Assembly (NCBI GenBank): GCA_942491345.1
Contig: CALOAN010000011.1
Coordinates: 393,117 to 457,116 of the forward strand
Direction of reading: 5' to 3'
DNA length: 64,000 nucleotides
Source: JAHEEL01 sp942491345
GTDB taxonomy: Bacteria > Actinomycetota > Acidimicrobiia > Spongiisociales > UBA5794
Each line of letters opens with the position of its first letter. Within the stretch, counting starts at the first letter, position 1. The notes beneath the pieces were generated by a model. The model saw only the letters and a list, made by a program, of their open reading frames with translations. It was not told where the DNA came from and ran no database searches. This document shows positions 54,320 to 63,973 of this stretch, in pieces. Position numbers and translations under genes: made by a program.

Positions 54320-54615
54320 ATGGCTGTTACGACGGCACGCGCTGCAGCGAGAGCCATCTTCGTCCTCGTTGACTTGCCGCCGAACCCACAGAGTTCGACG
54401 ATCCGGAGCGGGGAGTCGTCGTTCTGTGCCGTGAACCGAGCCGAGCGTTCGATGACACGCGAGTTCGGCACAGGCTATTCGGGACAGCTGCCGCGTTTCG
54501 CGTCCTTCGCAAGGCAACGCCAAAGCTCGCTCAGGCCAACCGGGATCCCGCGTGGCTTGGTGAGCGAACGGAAACACTACTGATGGACCGGTCGATTGAG
54601 GAAGGGGTGATGTGA
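54320..54615 (+). pseudogene. Small gene behind the rightward riboswitch, apparent frameshift
   Basis: An ATG at 54320 with GGAGG 5 bases before it opens MAVTTARAAARAIFVLVD. The coding pattern then moves to another frame near 54371 and continues AEPTEFDDPERGVVVLCREP to MDRSIEEGVM, stopping at 54613-54615, where TGATG overlaps the stress-protein start. Adding one base near 54371 gives a 98-residue protein. I do not recognise it. Ribosome site, riboswitch and tight coupling all argue for a real gene that is either damaged or misread. Confidence 0.5.
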
Positions 54616-55556
54616 TGGACAGGTTCAAGAGCATCCTGGTTGCGACGTCTCCGGGACGCCTGGATCCGCCGACTCTCCGCGCCGCTGTGAGTCTGGCGGA
54701 GATCAACAGCGCTCGTCTCACGGTGCTCGACGTTGTGGCGCCGCTGCCTCCATGGAGAAAGAAGATGAATGTGGAGGGCCGTGTCGTCGATGTCGAAGCA
54801 GCGATACTGCGCGACCGGGAGGAGCGACTTCGCCAGCTGCTCGGGAACACCCGGGGTGGAGCGAATGTCGAGGTTGTTGAGACGGTCGGTGAACCGTTCA
54901 TCGAGGTGATCCGGCGGGTCCTGGACCATGCCCACGACCTGGTCATGATTGGCGAGCCGGTCGCTGAGAGGCCGGACGAGCCGCACTTGAGTAGCGGCGT
55001 GATGCATCTGTTGCGCAAGTGCCCGGTCCCGGTATGGGTGATGCGTTCCGGTCGACCCGGCACCGGTCGGGTCCTGGCTCTGGTCGACCCGGACCCGGAT
55101 GAACCAGCTTCGGACGGATTGAACGACCTGATCATGGAACTGGCAACGTCCCTCGCCCGTCGGCAAGGCTGGGAGCTTCACCTGGGCCATGCTTGGAGCC
55201 TCGCCGGTGAATCAACCCTGCGCTCGTCTCCATATGTCGAACTACCGGGACCGATGGTCGATGCCATGGTCCGGGACACCGAATCCCTCCGGCTTGAACA
55301 GCTCAACATGCTGGCAAACCGTCACGTGACCAAGTCCGAGCGTTCGATTCACATGGTGGCCGGCACGCCCGGTACCGTGCTGCCCCGCCTGGCCGACGAT
55401 CTCGATGTTGATCTCATCGTCATGGGCACCGTCGGCCGAACCGGGCTGATGGGCCTGGTCATAGGCAACACCGCCGAAACCATTCTCCGATCGGTCCGCT
55501 GCTCTGTGCTGGCCGTGAAACCCGAAGGATTCATCACCCCGGTCAAACCCCAGTGA
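54615..55556 (+). CDS. Universal stress protein, tandem Usp domains
   Basis: 313 residues from the ATG at 54615. Two Usp units: residues about 1-145 (FKSILVATSPGRLDPPTLRAAVSLAEI ... LLRKCPVPVWVM) and 150-300, the second ending in the nucleotide-binding pattern VMGTVGRTGLMGLVIGNTAETILRSVRCSVLAVKP. The arrangement resembles UspE-like tandem proteins. Cytosolic; role in stress survival. It follows the riboswitch-led small gene with a 1-base overlap. Confidence 0.9.
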   Translation: MDRFKSILVATSPGRLDPPTLRAAVSLAEINSARLTVLDVVAPLPPWRKKMNVEGRVVDVEAAILRDREERLRQLLGNTRGGANVEVVETVGEPFIEVIRRVLDHAHDLVMIGEPVAERPDEPHLSSGVMHLLRKCPVPVWVMRSGRPGTGRVLALVDPDPDEPASDGLNDLIMELATSLARRQGWELHLGHAWSLAGESTLRSSPYVELPGPMVDAMVRDTESLRLEQLNMLANRHVTKSERSIHMVAGTPGTVLPRLADDLDVDLIVMGTVGRTGLMGLVIGNTAETILRSVRCSVLAVKPEGFITPVKPQ

Positions 55557-55744
55557 CAGTCACGCCGTGCCAGCGAGGAACCACCGTGACCGCTCGTGTG
55601 CACAGAGGATCGCATCATGCCGGATGAATCACTCGATGGAGAACTTGCACGGCACTCACCCTGGAGGAGTTGCTGGGTATCGCTCTCACCAACCTGGTAC
55701 CGGGCATGTCAGCACCTTCCACCGAGACATGACTGGAGGCCCAC

Positions 55745-56611
55745 ATGCATGACTACACGGATGGTGTGATCCTCGTTGGTATCGACGGATCCACGGACGC
55801 CGCTATCGCAGCGGCATGGGCGCTCGCGATTGCGCGACGAACGAACTCGGAGGTCAAGGCGGCAGCGGTGTGGACGGAACGGCCCCCGCCCTATGCACCC
55901 GGCGTCGACGAACTCGTCTCTGAGATGCACACGCAGACTGTTGATGTCGCGAATCGGTCCCTTCTCGATGCCGGACTCGACGGCATCGAGGTCATTGCCA
56001 TGCGGGGACCGGTCACTGAGGCGTTGCTCGATACTGCCGACGCGTTGGACGCCTCGATGCTGGTAGTGGGAACACGCGGTCTCGGGCCGCTGTCCGGGTT
56101 GCTGCTCGGCTCGATCAGTCGACGTCTGCTATTCACCACGCACCGACCTCTCGTCGTTGTACCTCGCGAGTCAACTCTGACCCCGGCGGCGTTGTCCCGG
56201 GTTCTCGTCGGCGTCGACTGTTCGACGGTTGCCGAGCGCGTTCTGTCATGGTCGGCGACCTTCTGCGCGAGTCTGGGTGTGCCGGCGACGATTGTCCGCT
56301 GTGCCGACCCCGGTTGCGAGAAGCCACCCGGACACGTCGCACGTGTCGACGATCGGGTCAGAGCCGGAACGGAAGAAGCGGTGGGATCGTTCCGCGATCT
56401 TGGCGTGGAATACGGCGTTGTTGTCGCCCACTGTGACCCTCGCGTTGCGCTCCTTGAGACCGCTGCAAGAAACGAGGCTGGCCTGATTGTGGTCGGCAGG
56501 CGCGGAGAAGGCCAGTTCCGTGGACTCGGTGGCACCGCCTCCTACCTTGTCCGCCACTCGCCGCTACCGCTCGCCGTCATTACCGACTCGTCCGACGAGG
56601 CCGTTCCGTGA
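55745..56611 (+). CDS. Universal stress protein, tandem Usp domains
   Basis: 288 residues. Domain 1 starts GVILVGIDGSTDAAIAAAWAL and ends VVGTRGLGPLSGLLLGSISRRLLF, a complete ATP-binding GxxGxG-x9-GS motif; domain 2 starts VLVGVDCSTVAERVLSWS and ends VVGRRGEGQFRGLGGTASYLVRHSPLPL. It is 188 bases after the first stress-protein gene in the same direction, and 145 bases before the ATPase. No other gene is seen in either gap. Confidence 0.92.
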   Translation: MHDYTDGVILVGIDGSTDAAIAAAWALAIARRTNSEVKAAAVWTERPPPYAPGVDELVSEMHTQTVDVANRSLLDAGLDGIEVIAMRGPVTEALLDTADALDASMLVVGTRGLGPLSGLLLGSISRRLLFTTHRPLVVVPRESTLTPAALSRVLVGVDCSTVAERVLSWSATFCASLGVPATIVRCADPGCEKPPGHVARVDDRVRAGTEEAVGSFRDLGVEYGVVVAHCDPRVALLETAARNEAGLIVVGRRGEGQFRGLGGTASYLVRHSPLPLAVITDSSDEAVP

Positions 56612-56756
56612 GAGCAGCAATCGTCGACGCGAATCCGGTCGAACGCTGCAATCCGCGCTCTCCGCGCCGGAGCCGCACCTGCGGCGGCCTCTCCCGCGTG
56701 CGGAGTGCTGACGCCGCGGATCTGGCACGACGAACGGGCAACCAGTAGGGAGCCGA

Positions 56757-59444
56757 ATGGAGACGATCCGAGACAACACGATTCCGTTCCACGTTCTCAC
56801 GGTCGATGAATGTCTTCGTGCGTTGGACACTTCACGTCATGGGCTCACATCTTCAGAGGCGACTCGGCGCCTTGCCGCTGCCGGTCCCAATGAACTCGAG
56901 GAGCCGGAGCGAACATCGACGTGGGTACTGCTCGCAGCCCAGTTCAGGAATGTCCTCATCGTCATCCTGCTGATCGCCGTCGCTCTGTCTGCGGCGCTGG
57001 GACACGGGATCGAAGCGATCATCATCGGTGTCATCGTCGTGTTCGCGGCCCTCCTCGGCTTTGTCCAGGAGTATCGGGCGGAGAGGGCGATCGAGGCGCT
57101 CCGGGAGATGGCGGCTCCAACCGCGCGCGTACTCCGCGACGGCGACGAGTCCTTCATCCGAGCCCGCGATGTCGTCCCCGGCGACATCGTGCTTCTCCAA
57201 GTGGGCGACCGGGTTCCCGCCGATCTGCGAATCCTCGAAGCAGCCAACCTTCAGGCCGACGAGGCCCCGTTGACCGGCGAATCGGTGCCAGTCGAGAAAG
57301 ACGCCTCTCCGATCAAGGACGCTGATATCGCAATCGCCGACCGACGCGACATCGCGTATTCCGGAACAGTCATCACCTACGGCCGGGGCCGGGGAATCGT
57401 CACCGCAACGGGGATGCGCACCGAGTTCGGCAGGATCGCAGGGATGCTCCAGACCGTTGAGGTTGGGAGAACACCGCTCCAACAGAACCTCGACCGCGTG
57501 GGCAGGGTGCTTGCCGTCATCGCCCTGGTGGTCGTCGGCCTCATCGTCGCTCTTGGTGTGCTTCGAGGCCAGGACATCCTGGAGATGTTCCTCTTCGGAA
57601 TTGCGCTCGCGGTCGCCGTGGTACCTGAAGCGTTGCCCGCGGTCGTAACGATCTCTCTGGCGATGGGAGTGCAGCGAATCGTCCGGCGCAACGCGCTCGT
57701 TCGACGCCTCCCCGCGGTCGAGACGCTGGGAAGCACCTCCGTGATCTGCAGCGACAAGACGGGGACGCTGACGCGAAACGAGATGACCGTTCGGGAGGTT
57801 TTCGCCTCAGGCGTGTCGGCGACGTTCCTCGGTTCAGGATACGAGCCGACGGGGGAGGTGACCGTCGATGGGGTAGCGGTGGAGGCGCCTGAACCAGTCG
57901 TCGTTCTGCTCCGCGTGGCGGCACTCGCTTCCGACGCGAGGCTCGTCCGCGACGCTGGAGGCCGCTGGGCCATTCGCGGCGATCCGACCGAGGGCGCGCT
58001 CATCGTGGCAGCCGCGAAGGCCGGATTGGCGAAGAGCGATCTCGAGGTCCAAAGCCCGCGCACCGCGGAGATTCCATTCAGCTCGGAACGGAAACGGATG
58101 ACAACGCTGCACGAGAATTCGGAAGGCAGCACCGCGTGCTCGAAGGGAGCGGCTGAGATCGTCCTCGACGCGTGCACGACGGTGCTGGAAGACGGCAGCA
58201 TCACTTCTCTGGACGAGACGGCGCGAGCCGAGATCGTCGCTCGTGCCGAGACCATGGCGGGCGAAGGGATCCGGGTCCTCGGTGTCGCCAGCAAGGCCGA
58301 CGCCGATCTGGCCTCAGTCGAGGAGAACATGACGTTCCTGGGGCTCGTCGGTCTCCTTGACCCGTCCCGGCCGGAGGCAGCGGCTTCGATCGGCGCTTGT
58401 CGTAGCGCGGGCATCGAGGTCGTGATGATCACCGGGGACCACCCCGTAACGGCGACGGCCATCGCCAGAGAGCTCGGCATCTCCGCCAACGGCAGAGTCA
58501 TCACCGGTCGAGAACTCGAACAGATGACGGACGACGAACTTGCCCGCGACGTCGCCGACGTCGCCGTCTACGCCCGGGTCTCGCCGGCTGACAAACTGCG
58601 GATCGTCACCGCCTGGCAGGAGCGAGGAGCAGTCGTGGCGATGACCGGCGATGGCGTGAACGACGCTCCCGCACTCAAGAAGTCGGATATCGGGGTGGCA
58701 ATGGGCATCTCCGGAACGGACGTCTCCCGAGAAGCTGCCGAGATGATCCTCCTCGACGACAACTTCGCCTCGATCGTCGCCGCAGTCGAGGAAGGCCGTG
58801 GGATCTTCGGGAACATCAAGAAGTACCTGATGTATCTGATCTCGTCCAACGTCGGGGAGATCCTCCTCATGGCCGGGGCGACCGTTGCCGGAATGCCCCT
58901 TCCCCTCTCAGCGGTCCAGATTCTCTACGTCAACCTGGCAACCGACGGGCTTCCCGCCCTCGCGCTCTCCGTCGACCCTCCGGAGACGGACCTCATGCAA
59001 CGCCAACCGCGAGATGCCGCTCGCGGTATCTTCACCAGACCCGTTGTCACGCTGATGTCGCTCGGCGGGGTCTGGTCGGGGATCGTCAACCTGGGAGTCT
59101 TCGCCGGCAGCAAGGCATTGGGCGGCACCGTGAAAGAGGCGATGGCACGCACCTTCGTGTCCCTCGTGCTTATCCAGTTCTTCAAGGCCTACAGCTACCG
59201 TTCCGACCGCCGCTCGGTGCTCCATGATCCATTTGCCAACCGATGGCTGAATCTCGCGATCTGCTGGGAAGTGCTACTCCTCGCCATGATCATGTACGTG
59301 CCGTTCCTCCAGGATGCCTTCGGCACCTCTGCACTCAGCGTCGCCGAGTGGCTCGCGCTCTTCGGCGTCGCCGCATCGGTGGTTCCGGTCCTCGAAGCGG
59401 GGAAGTGGATGGAGCGGCGCGGCTGGTTCGGCGAGATGGACTAG
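56757..59444 (+). CDS. P-type cation-transporting ATPase (P2/SERCA-like)
   Basis: 895 residues, complete. Actuator motif LTGESVPVEKD, phosphorylation motif ICSDKTGTLTRNEMTV, nucleotide-binding KGAAE, hinge VVAMTGDGVNDAPALKKSDIGVAMG. Helix 4 has VVPEALPAVVTISLAMGV and helix 6 VNLATDGLPALALSVDPPE, as in P2 pumps for Ca2+ or Mn2+. Ten membrane helices, N-terminal cation-ATPase domain included. Located 2.5 kb downstream of a manganese riboswitch on the same strand, so manganese export is a reasonable inference; calcium remains possible. Confidence 0.93.
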   Translation: METIRDNTIPFHVLTVDECLRALDTSRHGLTSSEATRRLAAAGPNELEEPERTSTWVLLAAQFRNVLIVILLIAVALSAALGHGIEAIIIGVIVVFAALLGFVQEYRAERAIEALREMAAPTARVLRDGDESFIRARDVVPGDIVLLQVGDRVPADLRILEAANLQADEAPLTGESVPVEKDASPIKDADIAIADRRDIAYSGTVITYGRGRGIVTATGMRTEFGRIAGMLQTVEVGRTPLQQNLDRVGRVLAVIALVVVGLIVALGVLRGQDILEMFLFGIALAVAVVPEALPAVVTISLAMGVQRIVRRNALVRRLPAVETLGSTSVICSDKTGTLTRNEMTVREVFASGVSATFLGSGYEPTGEVTVDGVAVEAPEPVVVLLRVAALASDARLVRDAGGRWAIRGDPTEGALIVAAAKAGLAKSDLEVQSPRTAEIPFSSERKRMTTLHENSEGSTACSKGAAEIVLDACTTVLEDGSITSLDETARAEIVARAETMAGEGIRVLGVASKADADLASVEENMTFLGLVGLLDPSRPEAAASIGACRSAGIEVVMITGDHPVTATAIARELGISANGRVITGRELEQMTDDELARDVADVAVYARVSPADKLRIVTAWQERGAVVAMTGDGVNDAPALKKSDIGVAMGISGTDVSREAAEMILLDDNFASIVAAVEEGRGIFGNIKKYLMYLISSNVGEILLMAGATVAGMPLPLSAVQILYVNLATDGLPALALSVDPPETDLMQRQPRDAARGIFTRPVVTLMSLGGVWSGIVNLGVFAGSKALGGTVKEAMARTFVSLVLIQFFKAYSYRSDRRSVLHDPFANRWLNLAICWEVLLLAMIMYVPFLQDAFGTSALSVAEWLALFGVAASVVPVLEAGKWMERRGWFGEMD

Positions 59445-59860
59445 CTCCGACTGTCGGGATCCTTTGTGCCTCTGAGTATGTCTCGATGGAGGATTCGGCG
59501 GGTTCGGTTGGGCTTTTCGAATACAAGGCTGTGGGCTGAGTCCTCGAAGGTGTAGAACCCTTTGGTCGGAGCATCGAGACTCTCGATGTAGGACTTCGTC
59601 AAGATGTAGCTGACGGTTCAATCGTGGAGGCCGTGGAACAAGAACGCGGGGAGTTCAAGTCGGGTCACCTGTCTTGTGAGATCGGTGGCCGCCATCTGAT
59701 CCCACAGCCCGAATCGCCTGGAGAACAGCCTGCCTCGCCATAGGTTGAGCTTCTCTCTCACTGTGCAGTCGTCGAAGCGCGACGATGGCAGGACGATGCC
59801 GGTGATCACCGATGTCATGTCCCGGGTTGCTCTCATGCGAGGGCACGCATATGCGCCGAC
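59441..59860 (-). pseudogene. Alpha/beta hydrolase remnant with in-frame TGA
   Basis: The frame reads LWDQMAATDLTRQVTRLELP then AFLFHGLHD, meets TGA at 59618-59620, and continues TVSYILTKSYIESLDAPTKG and FYTFEDSAHSLVFEKPN to a stop at 59441. Relatives have HDYTVSY, so the TGA replaces a Tyr codon. Only the C-terminal part with the catalytic Asp and His remains; the nucleophile half is missing. A dead gene. The last codon overlaps the ATPase stop tail-to-tail. Confidence 0.65.
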
Positions 59861-59876
59861 GCTCGCCATTGCCGGA

Positions 59877-60137
59877 CTATTGGCTAGACAGACGGGGAAA
59901 GGAGCCACGCCCGCCCATGCTGATGCGGTCACGGTCCTGTACCTCGTACGAGAAGTCGACGGCGATGCCGTTAGCGAGGATCACTTCTACCTCGGTGCGG
60001 GGCACCCCGCAGGCCTCGATCATGTCTTTGACGCTGCCGGCAACGTCAAAGGAGCGCGTGACCAGCCCCGACCTGCGATCGGAGGAAAGGAAGTCGCGCA
60101 ACTCGGCGTAGAAGCGCAGGTCTGCGTAGCTCGTCAC
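59877..60137 (-). pseudogene. Mut7-C ubiquitin-like domain fragment
   Basis: From the GTG at 60135-60137 the product reads TSYADLRFYAELRDFLSS, SFDVAGSVKDMIEACGVP and VILANGIAVDFSYEVQDRDRIS. This is the ubiquitin-like domain that normally precedes a Mut7-C RNase domain; the frame ends after 86 residues and the RNase part is absent. It is probably a truncated relic. The remaining bases to 60378 contain nothing I can identify. Confidence 0.6.
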
Positions 60138-60378
60138 CGGATGATCTCCCGGACTGCAACTGAAGGTACGAAACGCGGTCGGGCTTCCCTCCCAGCGTAC
60201 GACGAATACCGCGGCGGGAAGCTCTGTGAAACCTGACCCACCCATGTCGGCCAAGTGTCAGGATGTGGGCGGCCCCGCCGGGTGATGGTCACGGCTCGGG
60301 CATGGCAGTGCCACGACCTGTGTCGGGCGAGTCGCGGCACATAGCGACGTTTCGCTTGATCCTTGCGTGTTGATTCAG

Positions 60379-62190
60379 CTACCCGAGGCCGAAGGTTCCG
60401 GCGACTGGTAGCCAGCCCGGTTCTCCCCATACGAATTGTGCGTCTGCGTTTCCTTGCGTGTTGGTGAACCGGAAGAAGAACATGGTCGCCGACGGGCGGA
60501 AGAGCGCCGGGCTATCGACCCCACTGTTGTTCCAGTCTCCGGCGACGAGTCGATCGCCGGGGTCGCCGAAATAGAACTGGGTGTCTGCGTTCCCTTGCGT
60601 GTTTGTGTTGCGGAAGTACACGAAGCCGGTTGACTCGCGGTGCAATCCGACGGTCGTTGTGCCGTTGCCGTTGAAGTCGCCGGTGAAGGGCTTGTCGCCT
60701 GGGTTCCCGAAGTAGTAGTCGTAGTCTGCGGCACCGAGACCGCCGTCGTTCTCTCCGAGCTTGTTGATGATGTAAACGCGTCCTTCCGTTTGGCGGTAGA
60801 TCGAGACGGTGTCACAACCGTCGGCGTTGAAGTCACCCACAATCGGGATGTCGCCGGGGTTTCCAAAGTAGAACTTGATGTCCGCGATTCCTTGCGTATT
60901 GCTGTTGCGGAGATACACATACCCGTCGGACTGGCGATACAGGCCCGGGGTGTCCGTCTGGTTGCAGTCCCAGTCGCCCATGATCGGGTAGTCGCCTGGG
61001 TTGCCGTAGTAGAAGTCGGCGGCCGGTCCGACGGCGTCGCGAAGATGCCATTGGCCCGTGGCTGGATCGACAAGACCGACCGAGGCGCTCAACGGGTTCT
61101 CCTTCTCCGTGGCCCCGATGTCGCAGCCGTCGCCTTGCGGGCGGAACACTCCGCGCTGGTCGAGGGCCGACGGGCAAGGCGCGACGGAATGGTCAATCGC
61201 CGGGCTGCCGGCGAGCAGCGCATGGGTGCGTGTGAAACTGCCGTTGTCGGCGAGCGGTCCCAGGTTGGGATTGACGCCGGTGAGGTCACCGGGTCCGGGC
61301 GTGTAGGTGCATCCGCCGGTTGTTCCGATCAGGTTGTTGCCTTGACTGGTGATCGCTCCGAAGCAATCCGATGCGCTGAGCCCAGCGTTCCCGGCGACAA
61401 TCGAGTTTGTCAACACAACATCGGCGCTCGGGAAGCTGTAGATACCGCCACCCGGCCCACGTTCAGCGACATTCGCCGTCACGGTCGAGTTGACCAGCGA
61501 GACCTTGCTGAGGGCGTCGGCCTGAATGCCGCCTGCGAATCCGCTTGCGCTAGCAGAGGGAGCAACCGCTCGATTGCCACTGACCGTGCTGTTCACCAAC
61601 GTGAGCGTCGAGCCCAGTCCATTGGTGATGCCGCCACCGCCTGCGGAGTTCGGGTTGGTCACGATGTTGCCCGAGACGGTCGAATCGATCAGCGAAAGTG
61701 AAGCTCCTGGATTGTTCGCAATCCCGCCGCCGCCCCCGGCTTTGTTCCCGCTCACCGCCACACCGACCAACGTTGTTGTTCCATCGTTGATGAGACCACC
61801 CCCGGAGTTGTCCTCGTCAATGGTGCCACCGGTAATGGTGAGTCCGCTTAGCGTCACCACGGCCCCTTCGTGAACTCCGACGACGCGGCTATTCGGCGCT
61901 CCTGACCCCTGCAGCACTGTCAACCCCGCACCGGCACCGCGCAGAACAATGTCCTCGCGGATCGAGAAATCCTCGGCGGGAAACGCCTTCCCCGTGCAAA
62001 CACCCGCCGCGACCTCGATGATGTCTCCCGGCGATGCAGCATCGATAATCGTCTGCAGGTCGCCTGCCTTGGCGCATGTGTGCTCAATGACCGCACCGCG
62101 AGCGGGTTCGGTCAGAGCAAAGGTCACAGCACAAACCATCACGAGAGCAACGAACAGGCCAACCATCCGCCTCGACAGAATCGACAACAC
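60379..62190 (-). CDS. Secreted right-handed beta-helix protein with C-terminal propeller-like repeats
   Basis: 603 residues from the GTG at 62188-62190 (GGGAGG 5 bases before it). A signal peptide (MVGLFVALVMVCAVTFAL ... ARGA) is followed by a parallel beta-helix at about residues 50-330 with repeats such as GGGIANNPGASLSLIDSTVSGN and choice-of-anchor-like AGSPAIDHS. Residues about 370-600 hold five repeats of 45-49 residues with FYFGNPGDxPIxGDFNxDG and VYxRNTNTQGNAD. An extracellular surface or matrix protein is likely. A decayed partial copy lies directly upstream. Confidence 0.85.
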   Translation of the reverse strand: MLSILSRRMVGLFVALVMVCAVTFALTEPARGAVIEHTCAKAGDLQTIIDAASPGDIIEVAAGVCTGKAFPAEDFSIREDIVLRGAGAGLTVLQGSGAPNSRVVGVHEGAVVTLSGLTITGGTIDEDNSGGGLINDGTTTLVGVAVSGNKAGGGGGIANNPGASLSLIDSTVSGNIVTNPNSAGGGGITNGLGSTLTLVNSTVSGNRAVAPSASASGFAGGIQADALSKVSLVNSTVTANVAERGPGGGIYSFPSADVVLTNSIVAGNAGLSASDCFGAITSQGNNLIGTTGGCTYTPGPGDLTGVNPNLGPLADNGSFTRTHALLAGSPAIDHSVAPCPSALDQRGVFRPQGDGCDIGATEKENPLSASVGLVDPATGQWHLRDAVGPAADFYYGNPGDYPIMGDWDCNQTDTPGLYRQSDGYVYLRNSNTQGIADIKFYFGNPGDIPIVGDFNADGCDTVSIYRQTEGRVYIINKLGENDGGLGAADYDYYFGNPGDKPFTGDFNGNGTTTVGLHRESTGFVYFRNTNTQGNADTQFYFGDPGDRLVAGDWNNSGVDSPALFRPSATMFFFRFTNTQGNADAQFVWGEPGWLPVAGTFGLG

Positions 62191-62341
62191 GAGTACCTCC
62201 CTCTCCAACGAACAGGGTACGGACACTCCACACCCGCCCCCAGGGCCGAACTTCCCTGAGGCCGACCACAGCAACCAGCCGCCAATAGGTGCCTGATTGA
62301 TGATGTTGGGGGTGTTGGCGGCGACGGGGACTCACGCGCGC

Positions 62342-62368
62342 AGAAACCCCCGCTCAGCAGGGGTTTCT
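62342..62368 (-). terminator. Hairpin between tRNA-like fragment and the beta-helix gene
   Basis: AGAAACCCC pairs perfectly with GGGGTTTCT around a 9-base loop. The duplicate at about 63919-63946 keeps the stem with changes mainly in the loop, which suggests a maintained structure. In the minus direction it would end transcription coming from the tRNA-like sequence. Confidence 0.6.
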
Positions 62369-62400
62369 GGAAACGGACTCGCCGGAGGCGAGTACGCGTA

Positions 62401-62430
62401 GCCCCGACCGGATTTGAACCGGCGCTACCG
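62401..62430 (-). repeat. tRNA-Glu 3'-end-like fragment at the duplication junction
   Basis: On the minus strand it reads CGGTAGCGCCGGTTCAAATC followed by CGGTCGGGGC, the T-arm and acceptor end of a tRNA-Glu. At 62431 it joins mid-gene sequence identical to 60881, so the tRNA-like part is cut by the tandem duplication. It matches 50452-50481 at 29 of 30 positions. Confidence 0.6.
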
Positions 62431-63740
62431 TCCGCGATTCCTTGCGTATTGCTGTTGCGGAGATACACATACCCGTCGGACTGGCGATACAGGCCCGGGG
62501 TGTCCGTCTGGTTGCAGTCCCAGTCGCCCATGATCGGGTAGTCGCCTGGGTTGCCGTAGTAGAAGTCGGCGGCCGGTCCGATGGCGTCGCGAAGATGCCA
62601 TTGTCCCGTGGCTGGATCGACAAGACCGACCGAGGCGCTCAACGGGTTCTCCTTCGTGGCCCCGATGTCGCAGCCGTCGCCTTGGTGGCGAACACTCCGC
62701 GCTGGTCGAGGGCCGACGGGCAAGGCGCGACGGAATGGTCAATCGCCGGGTTGCCGGCGAGCAGCGCATGGTGCGGAAACCGCCGTTGTCGGCGAGCGGT
62801 CCCAGGTTGGGATTGACGCCGGTGAGGTCACCGGGTCCGGGCGTGTAGGTGCATCCGCTGGTTGTTCGGATCAGGTTGTTGCCTTACGACTGGTGATCGC
62901 TCCGAAGCAATCCGATGCACTGAGCCAACCGTTCCCCGGCGACAATCGAGTTTGTCAACACAACATCGGCATCGGGGAAGCTCAGCGCAGATACCACCAC
63001 CCGGCCCACGTTCCAGCCACATTCGCCGTCACGGTCGAGTTGACCAGCGAGACCTTGCTGAGGGCGTCGGTCTGAATGCCGCCTGCGAATCCGCTTGCGC
63101 TAGCAGAGGGAGCAACGGCTCGATTGCCCACTGACCGTGCTGTTCACCAACGTGAGCGTCGAGCCCAGTCCATTGGTGATGCCGCCACCGCCTGCAGCGT
63201 TCGGGTTGGTCACGATGTTGCCCGAGACGGTCGAATCGATCAGCGAAGTGAAGCTCTGGGATTGTTCGCAATGCCGCCGCCGCCGGCTCTGTTCCCGCTC
63301 ACCGCCTCTTTCGACCAACGTTGTTGTTCCATCGTTGATGAGACCACCCCCGGAGTTGTTCTCGTCAATGGTGCCCACCAGTAATGGTGAGTCCGCCTAG
63401 CGTCACCACGGCCCCTTCGTGAACTCCGACGACGCGGCTATTTGGCGCTCCTGACCCCTGCAGTACTGTCAACCCCGCACCGGCACCGCGCAGAACAATG
63501 TCCTCGCTGATCGAGAAATCCTCGGCAAGAAACGCCCCCTTCCCCGATGCCCTGCAGCAGCAACACCAAACTCGACCTCGATGATGTCTCCCGGCGATGC
63601 AGCATCGATAATCGTCTGCAGGTCGCCTGCCTTGGCGCATGTGTGCTCAATGACCGCACCGCAGGCGGGTTCGGTCAGCGCAAGGAGTCGCAGCACCAAC
63701 CATCACGAAAGTAACGAACAGGCCAACCATCCGCCTCGAC
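62431..63740 (-). pseudogene. Decayed partial copy of the beta-helix protein gene
   Basis: The sequence follows 60881-62190 closely but with many one- to several-base insertions and deletions that break every frame; for example the GDGCDIGAT, LLAGSPAID and ITGGT segments each sit in different frames. It covers the signal peptide through the second propeller-like repeat and lacks the final repeats. The upstream part (63740-63970) also matches 62191-62400. The decay pattern could partly be assembly noise. Confidence 0.8.
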
Positions 63741-63973
63741 AGAATCGACAACACGAGTACCTCCCTCTCCAACGAACAGGGTAGGGACACTCCACACCCG
63801 CCCCAGGGGCCGAACTTCCCTGAGGCCGACCACAGCAACCAGCCGCCAATAGGTGCCTGATTGATGATGTGGAGGGTGTTACAGCGGCTACGGAGATCAC
63901 GCACAGCGCCGAAACCCCCGTTCAGCGAGGGGTTTATAGAAACAGCCACGCCGGAGGCGAATACTTGCTGTTT

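Noticed and set aside
55557..55744. Possible short gene between the two stress-protein genes
   Set aside because: Short frames exist but none has a ribosome site with coding-like composition.
59618..59620. TGA as a selenocysteine codon
   Set aside because: The hydrolase family has Tyr here, the nucleophile half is missing and no selenocysteine hairpin is evident; a pseudogene is simpler.
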